Origin: Amblyornis subalaris | Lineage: Eukaryota > Chordata > Aves > Passeriformes > Ptilonorhynchidae | DNA: 64,000 bases | Reading direction: 5' to 3' | NCBI GenBank assembly: GCA_018881555.1 | Contig: JACAXG010000009.1 | Coordinates: forward strand, 14,531,326-14,595,325 | Part shown: positions 26,001-34,912 of the stretch, piece by piece | How the letters are laid out: each line of letters opens with the position of its first letter | How positions within the stretch are numbered: position 1 is the first letter of the stretch | Position numbers and translations under genes: made by a program | The notes under the pieces: generated by a model | What the model was told of the DNA's origin: nothing | The model's database searches: none | The model's input: only the letters and a program-made list of their open reading frames with translations

Positions 26001-29000
26001 CAAACCATACTGCTAATGATTTAATTATTTTATAGTTTTCTTTCATTATATTGAAACGTTGAAGGCAATACCAGTTTTCTTCAGAAATGCACAATGGAAT
26101 AAAGAAGAAATGGTTTTGTTAAAGCACTATTCTGTAGCACTCTTACCACTGCCAACACTTAGGAATATTTTCTTTACTCTCAGCTGTGTAACATGGTGGA
26201 GAATATCACTCCATGTTTTACAGCTCAGATGATGGAAGTGGACAGATGGGACACAATTCATGTATATATGGGTAAAACCCCACAAAACACAGCTCTTTTA
26301 AAATGCCACATGTGGGGAGGCTACACTTACTTAACTGACTTAAAAGACCATTAACAGTACAATTTAAAGTTCACAAGGGTTAAGGAAATATAATGAGACA
26401 CCTTAATTCCATGGGATCAGCATTATTTTACCAATTTTAAGCATATGTTCACCTCTGTTTTCCACCAAGTGCTGATCTGTATGGTATCTGTTTCTCCCCA
26501 TCACCGACTCCCAGTATCACTTAACTTTCCTCCCCGGTTACCTGTCTGTCTTTCCCTTCTAAGCAAGTGTCAGCATTCAAAATTACTCTTTCTTTGCTGC
26601 ATCAACAATGTCTAGTCTGAATTTCTCTATCTCATCTTCTTTGCCCCAATTACTTTAGATCAGATCTCTGTGCCATTGGCATCCAACTTGAATGGCTTTC
26701 TTCCCATATGCATAATAGAGAACAAGAAATATGTTTAAACAGATACCCATTTCACCCCCTACCCCTGACCCTCCATTGCTCTCCCTCCTCACCCTGTTAG
26801 TTTGATGTCTGGCAGGGCTGAAGTAAACAATTTTAGCTGGTTTATAGCACTTTCAAGCATGGATGGATTTTTAAACAGTAAGAAAAAAGAACAACTCTCA
26901 CAAAACCAGCTAAACCATTTGAAGAAAAAGAAAACCCTCAGATTGTGGCAGATACCCAGCATAAGAAAACTCAGTTTGCCTGGCTAATGCCAAATGCTGA
27001 ATAGTGCATTTTGTAATGTGAAACATCTGGCTGTCTAAAAAATAAGTGTTGGTTATGCTAGGAAAACCTTCCATATGTAACACACATGGAGATCACACAC
27101 TAGCCCATGCCTTTTTCATTCTCTTTGATCCTTCTTCCCTTGAGTTTCCTGATTGAATTGTGCACTTGTGTTGTCCCATATAGTAATTCTGCAACTTAGT
27201 TAAATTAAGGCTGGTGTTTTTTTCTTGTCTCTCTATTTGTTTTTCCTTTTTTTCAGAAATCCTATAGACATTAAATTGGACTTTGGAACAGGTCATTATA
27301 ATATATTTGAAGAACAAGACAGATTTAAAGGCAATAGCATGCCTTCAAATTCATCATTACAGAAAGATAACTGAAGAGGTTTTAGGAATACAATAAAAAA
27401 TCAGAGGTGGCATAAGGACACCAGAGGAGAGTCTAATTGACAAGGATTTTTTGTCGTCTGATTCAAATGCCTTTTTATTTCTTGGCTATAGGTTGTCTTT
27501 AGAAATGTGTATTGAAATTATTTCTGTCAACTTGTTTTTTTAAACTTCTATTCTCTCTTGCAATTCTTCTTGCAAACCCTAACTTCCAAGGTCCAGTAGT
27601 ACCAAACATAATACTCTCTTTCAGTAAAAAAGGAAAGCATTAAAAAAACCCCTGATTTTAAGTTTTAAATTAAAATCTAAGTTCCAGTCTTAGCTTAGAG
27701 CTATAATTTATAATTCTAAGCCTCTCTCTCAGTGTTCTGTATCACTCTTCCTCACCACACACTTCAGTACATTCAAGAGGCATTCCTCATTCCTCTCAAA
27801 ATCAAGATTCATGGACTCTGCCATTCCCTGGAAATGAGTAACCCAGATGTGAGAGAAATGCAGTCCATTATCTCAGCTCAAAGTACTTTTTGTTCCTTTT
27901 TTTTTTTTTGTGAGACAGAGAAGTGTTTTCTCTGTCAGAAGTGAGGGCTTACACCCTCTCAGCTATGGATCAATTTTCATAGAAAGCCCCAGCACCAACT
28001 ACTTCTGACATCCATCTACCACCACTTTGCCTACTGACAGCCCCACAGGGCTTCACAGACTCCAGCTGCCTTGTACACCACCTCAAAGGACAGCTCTGGG
28101 ACAGGAACCAGAGTGTATGACAGGGCACATCCACCCGTGCTGCCTTCAGACATGTCTTTGGAGGATGGCAGAGACCAGCAGATGTCTGGCAACTCTCCCC
28201 TGCTAACTTTGCTATGCCTCTTCTCTGTGATGCAGTAGAGGTTTTTCCACAGAGCACCAGTCATGCAGAGGTAGATTTTTGACCTTCATCACACACTAAG
28301 GAGTATGTGTCCCAAAGGATCTCTTCAGATGATAATCCCCAAAGGAGCAAAAAGCAGCAGATGTTGAGCCTAAAGGCAGTGATAGCATCAATAGTATGCC
28401 CTCCAAAATACTAATTCAGGAGCAAGCATTCCACCAGACATATTCCTTTAGGCTCAAGGTCACCTTTTGTTGGTTGCTGTATTGAAGGAGTTTTTCCTGA
28501 AACTGCAGTTGCACCTTGGTGCTGCAGCAAGCCCCAAATAACTCCCAGTAATAGCAGCAATGAGAAATACAAGAATGAAATTGGTCAAAAAACCAGGTAG
28601 TACTGAGACAGACACAGAGGATATAAAAGGTAAGGGAAAGTATGGTTTGAGTCTGTATTTGCTTTCAGTATTGGGTATGGAGACAGTAATCTCCACCTTC
28701 TATTCCAAATGTCTTTTTCTGTGCCTTCCTCACAAAGCAAAACAGATTTAGAAGATTTAACACAGGTAACTTTCCGAAGAGCCTTGTTCTGCCTAAAGCA
28801 TGTGAATGGCACTGTGAACACAACACACAGGCAGGGACTGAAAGGAGAACTGATTATGCAAAACACAGCTTCTGAGCCATTATGCAAAAAACATTGTAAC
28901 CATTTTGGAGTCATTTTGGAGTCTTCCTTCATAAATGTTTTGTTCCTACATAATGTGAAATTAGCAGAGATCACTTACAACGGGAACATGTTTGCATTGA

Positions 29001-30555
29001 TTAGAAACTAAGTCAAGCACTGGTATTGGCAAAATCCACCAAGCCATGGACAACTCAGGTTGTCCTTCTGATTTAAGTTAGTTTTTTGAAACAGCCAGAA
29101 TATGATTTTTAAAGATTTTTAGAGAACCTTTGATGGTCTCAACATACACACAGCCAGACTCCATGTCTTTCCTGAATGTATTCCTATAACACAAACAAGC
29201 AAAGTATAAGAGGGGCAACAGAAGATCAACAAAGTAAAATGTCTACCTGCCCTGCATAATGTACAGGTTTATTCACAGACCCAGGACCCAGCCTCACCTT
29301 CCCAGGTAATCCATCATCTACTGTATTGTACTAGAACCCAGACATTACATATCTTTGAAAAAAAAACGCCAAGGAGATGTTCCTCCTGTGTCCCTTAACA
29401 CCCCACCAGCCATGAAGCAAGAATTAAACTGCATTTTGTCTGAAAGGAAAGGTGGAATGAAACCTTTAGATCTCTTTTTTTGTTTGTGGTTGATTTTTTC
29501 TTTTCCCCAGGCTGTATCTGCCGTACTTCAGCTGTCACTAAGTATGTGAAGCTGATCCTGCTGGAGTGCACTGTACCACTCCTCAGAACGTCACCTTTCC
29601 AAAAGTGGGAATGCACTACTCACAGCTAAGCTGTCACTTTGATTTTCATCTTCAGAGGGCATTTTCTGTTCCTCCTTTTGAAGTCTGGGATTTAAAACTT
29701 CTGTTGTTAATATCTTTGTATGCTAAACTGCACACAGTGGTTTCTCACATGAAAACTCAGGGGAAGCCATAAAAATAAGATGTCATATTTAACCAGCTGG
29801 ACAAAATCAACAGGTTTAGGTCACTGGGTACATTTCTAACCTATTGACTTGATTTTTTTTTTTTTTAGCAATGATGGGTTAAGTTCTGTACTGTGAGGAA
29901 CAAAGAATTCTGGGTGGAGAATTTGGGAGTTTTTTTAAGGGGGATACGATTCATAGAGGCCACAAAAGCTTTACCTTATTTGTGACCTACTTCAGGTTTG
30001 GTAGTAAACCCATTATTTTAGCAATACTGAACAGAAATTAATAGGGGAACTCTGAGAGACAGAAAAACAGAAAAGAAAAGACATGTCAAGATGCCTGTGT
30101 TCAAACAGCTACATCAGCTGGCCTTTGAGAGAATAATGGTACTACAGGTGTAAAGACTCAAAAGCGATCAGGCAAAAGCTCAGCATTTTTATTAGAAAGC
30201 TCATACGAGTTAAAGCGAAATCTGGTGAATATAGTCCAAATGTTAACTTAAACACACCAAATACAGAAAAAAACCAATGGAGTATTGCAATGTCACACCT
30301 TTGTAATGATGTGAAATGAGCTTACAATAAACAGCTCTCAATCAGATCGATTGCTATAGAATACCTTCCAATAGTGTCCACTCTGTAAATGGTTTTTACA
30401 GCAGTAATGTGAATTTCTTTGCTAACATTTTAATGACTTCGTAAGATAGAAAACACCAATGGAGATCCAACAACTCACCCAACAGTACATTTGGCCAGCA
30501 CAGTCAGATCTTCCAGCAAAACAGGATCACAATTCAGATTGAAAAGGACTGCTTG
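20050..30555. other. Intergenic DNA, no gene seen
   Basis: AT-rich DNA with no recognised exon, RNA or transposon. The longest open frames (139 codons at 22646-23065 and 129 codons at 28585-28974) show no domain and no splice-consistent structure. Poly-T runs lie near 27897-27909 and 29852-29867. Confidence 0.5.
21875..21897. repeat. Near-perfect 23-bp palindrome
   Basis: Arms AGTAGAAGTTC (21875-21885) and GAACTTCTACT (21887-21897) are exact reverse complements around a single central base. Function unknown. It could be a dimeric protein site, or chance. Confidence 0.8.
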
Positions 30556-30559
30556 ACTG

Positions 30560-30652
30560 TTCTCAGTATGAAAAGTTTGCCCCTATATTCTATCTCAGCT
30601 GCTCTTGTTTCAGCCTGTAGATGTTACTTCATTGTGAAGAGTCTGGCTCCAT
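30560..30652 (-). repeat. CR1 LINE fragment, left of provirus
   Basis: The + strand text ending in 'gaagagtctggctccat' matches the antisense of the avian CR1 reverse-transcriptase region as I know it. The homology resumes right of the provirus at 38597. The two parts were one minus-strand CR1 copy before the retrovirus inserted. The left limit is approximate. Confidence 0.55.
30647..30652. repeat. Target site duplication, left copy
   Basis: CTCCAT lies directly before the 5' LTR and is repeated exactly after the 3' LTR at 38591-38596. Six bases is the usual duplication size for alpharetroviruses and betaretroviruses. Confidence 0.93.
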
Positions 30653-30928
30653 TGTTGTGGTGACACAGCCCCCTCGTGGGCTGTGGCAGACCGATGTCCA
30701 TCAGGTGCTCGCCCTCCAATGGCTGGACGAGGGCGGATCCGAGGGCGGCGCTGAAGTCTGAACCGCATCCCCCTCTTCTAGAAAGTTCTGCTTAGTTTGA
30801 TTCCTGGTTGGTCCCCTGTTCCTACTCCCGCCTACTTGTTATCCTTATTGGTTGTGTGTACCCTGTCACCACCCCTCTTCCTATGTTCCACTGGCTGTAC
30901 TCCTTCACTCCTCCCCTTCCCTCCTCTG

Positions 30929-30934
30929 TATAAG
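30929..30934 (+). promoter_or_regulatory. LTR TATA box
   Basis: TATAAG in the 5' LTR about 55 bp before AATAAA. The matching site in the 3' LTR reads TGTAAG (38296-38301), so the two promoters may differ in strength. Confidence 0.7.
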
Positions 30935-30984
30935 AACCCTTGCACACCCTCAGATCTTGTTCTTCTCCTCTGACCCCTTCGGAG

Positions 30985-30990
30985 AATAAA
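30985..30990 (+). terminator. LTR polyadenylation signal
   Basis: AATAAA in the 5' LTR, repeated in the 3' LTR at 38352-38357. A GT-poor, C-rich stretch follows it. Confidence 0.75.
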
Positions 30991-31225
30991 CACCTCTGGA
31001 ACTCATGAGAAGGACCCCTCTCAATCCTTTACTCTCGGCGACGCACCCTTAACACCTTAGATAGGCTAAGGGATTATTTCATTGCTGAGAAGCCAGCACT
31101 GGCTGGTCACCAGCCCATTTCTGCAGAGAGCTGTTTGCTCTCCCGGCAAGGGCAGGCAGAAGGTGACGCTGAGCATTCTCCAGCGAGGATACCCTCACCA
31201 GCCTAGCTCGACGCCGCGTCACAGG

Positions 31226-31243
31226 TGGCGCCCGAACAGGGAC
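31226..31243 (+). other. Primer binding site, tRNA-Lys type
   Basis: TGGCGCCCGAACAGGGAC lies two bases after the 5' LTR. It is the 18-nt complement of the 3' end of the tRNA-Lys(UUU) species that primes lentiviruses and some betaretroviruses. Alpharetroviruses use tRNA-Trp instead, so the primer argues for the beta side of class II. Confidence 0.92.
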
Positions 31244-31614
31244 CCTGCACTCGGAGGGTTCCTGCTTGTGTCCTTGCTGTGGAGAGCAGCAGGCGTTCGC
31301 TTTTCTGGCGTCACCAACCCTCGTAGTAGCACGCCTCATTTTGGAGTGTGGTGCTCTGAGGGAGAATTGTACCTTCCTGGTCCTGACCCTGAAGAGGATG
31401 AAGAGATCCCGGACCAGAGGCAGTAGAGGAAGGCAGTTCCGTGAGCCGAGAGACCTTAGCTGAGGATTTTCTTTTTCGGAGAACCGTGGTGCGCCGGAAC
31501 GTCGGCGGGTAAGTTAGGGGAGAGACCTCCGAGTTTCTGTTGGTCTGCGATGTTTATTTTCGTTTCACATTTTCTCGGTTAAGGGTGGATTTGAGTCCCG
31601 GATTTTTCTAAAAA
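31244..31614 (+). other. Leader with splice donor
   Basis: The 371-bp untranslated leader between the primer site and gag. A strong donor, GG|GTAAGT, has its GT at 31509-31510. It probably feeds the spliced env message. The packaging signal would be expected here but cannot be recognised by eye. An open frame (31082-31426) that crosses U5 and the primer site is judged an artefact. Confidence 0.7.
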
Positions 31615-33462
31615 ATGGGTGTTAAGCTTTCCCGGGCTCAAAGAGAGGTATTTATCCAAGTTGGGGAATCCCTACGGGGGGAGGGAGTTAAGTTTTCCAA
31701 GGATCTATTAAAGAAATTTATTAAGTGGATTTTTAGCAATCTTCTGCAGGTATCTCCTGAGGAGATACAAAAAATCGCATTTTGGAAAGCGGTGGATGAG
31801 ATGTTAGTACTATCTATGCGGAGAGGGGACTCTTCAGTCGAGAAGTTTCTCCTTCTGTTAGTGAAAATTAGAGATGTTGTGGTGAGCAAGAATAAAGTGG
31901 GAGAGAAGCAAAAATCCAATCCCAGTTCTAAGAATTTCACCCATTCCCCGTGTTCCGTACCCCAAATTCCTCAACCCTCTACCCTGTCGCAGAGCAGATC
32001 GGGAGGTGTAGACCATCTTCAGACGCAGGGTCGCTATCGTCCCCCTGACCCTCCTCGGTCTTCTCTGCTACCCTGCCAAAGTAGCCCTGGCCAGGCAGCT
32101 TTGGACCTTTCCCTAAACCCCTTTCCCTCTCCCTCATTCCCAGTTGTTAATTCCCAAGTTGATTTTCAAAATGGAGGATCAGTGCTTAGAACACAAGATG
32201 GTGGATGCCACGTGGTGCAGCCCCCCATCTTGTCTTCTTCATCCCAGAATCCCTATTGTCCTAGCCGTCATGCCTCTTCCTCTTTCCCTCCGGAAGTGTC
32301 GGTTGCGGGCCCCTCCCTCACGTCGGGTTCCGCCTCCTGTGCGTTGAGGGGTGTGGTTGCGTCGGGTCCCTCCCCTAGCGTTGGGAAGCCACTCCTCCCC
32401 TGGGACTCCGCCTCTCCATACCCAACCTCTGGACACGCCCATGTTTTAGTCACTTCCAGTTCCCATGCTCCAGTTTCCGGTTCCCACGATACCGGAACCG
32501 GATGTCATGCACTTGCTACTTCCACAGTAAATGACAATGCAGCCCCACTAGTGGCTCCGGTCCATTACAGCTGAATGGGTTTAAACCCTAGATGGGAGCC
32601 CTTCAGCTACCAACACCTGAAGGAACTGTGCAAAGCACAGAAGGAGTTTGGAAGAGAAAGTGAATATTTCAAAAGCTTACTCCACGCGACCTTTACATCT
32701 AATACCTTAGTCCCTCATGATATAAAAAATGTCTTATCATGCCTATTAACCCCTTCTGAATATCTGCTATGGGAAGCAGCGTGGAAAAGGCAATTGAGGG
32801 ACGCTCTTCCAATGATAATAGCGCAAGATGGCAATGCTCACATTACCATAAACCACCTAATGGGGGAAGGTGAGCATTCGAGAGCACAAGATCAAGCCAT
32901 TAATATTCCCAGACCTGTTTCGGACCAAACCACCGCTGCTGCGGAAAAGGCCCTAAACCTAATGCCTCCTAAATCAGCTCCTACCACTAGCTATACCACT
33001 ATCAAGCAAGGACCTGTTGAACCATTCATAGATTTTGTCGACAGGCTTAAACAAACAGTAAGTAAACAAATAGAAAATGTGGGAATGAAGGAGGAGATGC
33101 TTAGGGAATTGGCAAAGGCCAATTGCAATGACGCTTGTAAAAGAGTAATATTGTCATTGCCATTCGATCCTCCACCCACTCTTACCCAGATGGTGGAAGC
33201 CTGTACCAGGTTAGCGGTAGTAGACCAAGAGGTATCGCAAAGAAAGCGAAGAGTAATAGGGATAGGAGCAGTTGAGACATCTTATAAACCGTGGCAAAAG
33301 CAAAATTATAATTTCCCCGGGGCATGCAGAAACTGTGGAAGGAAAGGCCATTAGGCAAAAGACTGTAGGGTTAAAAATAACCGGTCCTTTAAGAAGTTTC
33401 CCTCAGGTGGCTCTTCAAAAGTCCAGCAGCCATCTACAACAACACAGACAGGAAACCGGTGA
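31615..33462 (+). pseudogene. gag: gag, two premature stops
   Basis: This is the structural polyprotein. The ATG at 31615 has a good context (A at -3, G at +4) and the product starts MGVKLS, a likely N-myristoylation signal for membrane targeting of matrix. Matrix spans about the first 100 codons and is followed by a Pro/Ser-rich linker. TGA at 32572-32574 interrupts the frame just before capsid. Capsid follows in the same frame, with the major homology region near 33001-33060 (QG..E.F.DFVDRL). One CCHC zinc knuckle (33325-33366) has its middle codon changed to TAG (33352-33354). Frame 1 then runs to TGA at 33460-33462. A second knuckle, usual in class II viruses, is not seen. The first stop could stem from CGA by CpG decay (inference). 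Confidence 0.9.
33450..33456 (+). promoter_or_regulatory. Candidate gag-pro frameshift site, degraded
   Basis: AGGAAAC sits in the gag frame as A GGA AAC, two codons before the gag stop and inside the gag/pro overlap. Betaretroviruses often use G GGA AAC here. A single G-to-A change at 33450, which would have been part of a CpG, could have weakened it. Stated as inference. Confidence 0.5.
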
Positions 33463-34179
33463 ATGAGCGCGGTGAGACGGCCCCGCGCCACGATAAAAAT
33501 GGAGCAGCCGCCACACAGACTGAACTAAACAACCGGTGGGAGGTCATCACGACGGGACCAGAATGCTTCAACTCCAGCCAGCGAAGGTTTCTCGCAGTGA
33601 GTCTTTCCACCACACTACCCGACACAGATATGTTTGTAATGGAGAATGCCGTGCACACACCGCAAGAACTCAAAATAACACCAGTCGTCGTTCGTACTGG
33701 CCCGACGGGAGAGTTCCTCCTGCATGTAAAATGCCATCACCCACCTTATTTCCTGCCTGCAAATTGTCCCATTGCCCAAGCTATTCTCTTGCCCACGGAA
33801 AGAATGGGAGATTACCGTAAGCCAACGGTGTTCTGGGCAGAGGTGGTTGGGAGGGATAAGCCAATGATAAGTTGCAGCTTACAGAGTCAGGGTATGGACA
33901 TCACCCTGACTGGAATGATGGACACTGGGGCAGACGTGACGGTCATTAGCTCCACCGAATGGCTGTCACAATGGGAGCGGCGACCGGATGAGGGCGTAGT
34001 GATGGGAATTGGAGGATCACTGACAGCAGAAAGATCGAGAGACCTTATCCACATAGAGGGACCTGAGGGTAGGGTCGCCACCATCAGACCATTTATTGCA
34101 GACTCTGGCTTTTTACACTGTGGGGCAGAGAGCTCATGTCCCAATGGGGAGCCTGGGTCGAAATACCATCTCGACCTCG

Positions 34180-34186
34180 GGATTTT
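34180..34186 (+). promoter_or_regulatory. pro-pol -1 frameshift site
   Basis: GGATTTT is placed as G GAT TTT in the pro frame, directly before the pro stop TAG (34187-34189). Slipping back one base moves ribosomes into the RT frame (GFLGRAT...). A GGAUUU-type heptamer at the pro/pol junction is the mechanism known from mouse mammary tumour virus. The downstream GC-rich segment 34190-34225 could form the required structure but was not folded. Confidence 0.75.
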
Positions 34187-34912
34187 TAGGACGGGCCACT
34201 GCGGAGCGCGCCACCCAGGCACTGAATTGGAAAACCGATGCTCCAGTGTGGGTGGATCAGTGGCCCCTAGCCAAACAGAAATTAGAGGCGCTCAACGCGC
34301 TCGTGGAGGAGCAGTTAAGGAAGGGCAACATCGAGCCGTCCAATAGCCCCTGGAATTCTCCGGTTTTTGTCATTCGAAAGCCGGGGAAGGATAGGTGGCG
34401 CCTCCTCCACGATTTGCGTAAAATAAACGAAGTCATTGAGGACATGGGACCTCTGCAGCCAGGAATGCCATCCCCTGCAATGTTACCTCAGAAATGGAAG
34501 TTAGCAGTTATTGATATCAGAGATTGCTTCTTTCATATCCCTCTGCATCCCAAAGACGCCCCCCGGTTTGCTTTCTCCGTCGCATCAGTCAACAGGGAAG
34601 CTCCCATGCGGCGCTACCACTGGCGGGTGTTGCCTCAGGGCATGAAGAACAGCCCCACCATATGCCAGTGGTATGTAGCTTGCATTCTGTCCCCAGTCAG
34701 GAAATTGGCCAGTAAAGCCATAATCTACCATTATATGTTCGACGTGTTAGTGTGTGCGCCTACGCAAGTATATCTAGACTGGACTTTAAATCAGGTCGTA
34801 AAGGCCCTAGAACCTGAAGGATTTGAAATACAAACGGAAGTAAGTCCAAAAGACCTCTCTGTGGAAATAATCTGGGTCTAATTATATCAGAGAGAACCAT
34901 CCCCCCCAGAGC
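34180..34912 (+). pseudogene. pol: pol part 1: reverse transcriptase, broken
   Basis: RNA-dependent DNA polymerase. It is open in frame 1 to TAA at 34879-34881. Visible blocks are WPL...K.EAL..LV.EQL, NSPWNSPVFVI.K, WRLLHDLR.IN, motif A VIDIRDCFFHIPL (catalytic Asp codon 34513-34515) and motif B LPQGMKNSPTICQ. The YMDD box reads YMFD at 34732-34743: the first catalytic aspartate is a phenylalanine, which should abolish activity. The frame then changes twice, near 34861-34872 (LGL in frame 3) and in the C7 run at 34901-34907 (PQ in frame 2). Each change fits a 1-nt loss. Confidence 0.92.

Larger units (their letters stand above)
30653..31223 (+). repeat. 5' LTR
   Basis: 571 bp, starting TGTTGTGG and ending GTCACA. 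It aligns without gaps to the 3' LTR with 9 differences, all transitions, about four of them at CpG sites. U3 carries a TATA box (30929-30934) and U3/R a polyadenylation signal (30985-30990) only about 50 bp later, so R is short. An 8-bp perfect inverted repeat CACAGCCC/GGGCTGTG (30664-30671, 30678-30685) sits close to the 5' end and is kept in both LTRs. A second near-palindrome, GGCTGGT-C-ACCAGCC, is in U5 at 31101-31115. Confidence 0.95.
33393..34189 (+). pseudogene. pro: pro: dUTPase-like segment plus protease, frameshifted
   Basis: This is the aspartic protease that processes Gag and Pol. The frame is open from 33393 (after TAA at 33390) and lies -1 relative to gag. Codons at about 33675-33800 resemble the last part of retroviral dUTPases (a TGEF block and IAQAILLP), but the catalytic sugar- and uracil-binding motifs upstream are not evident, so it is probably an inactive remnant. 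The protease follows, with active site DTGAD at 33921-33935 and a GIGG flap near 34005. The typical C-terminal end of such proteases (LWGREL...) appears in another frame from about 34113 to the TAG at 34187-34189. This implies a 1-nt loss in or near the T run at 34110-34114. Confidence 0.85.

Noticed and set aside
31082..31426. 114-codon open frame at the start of the provirus
   Set aside because: It runs through U5, the primer binding site and leader, which are non-coding.
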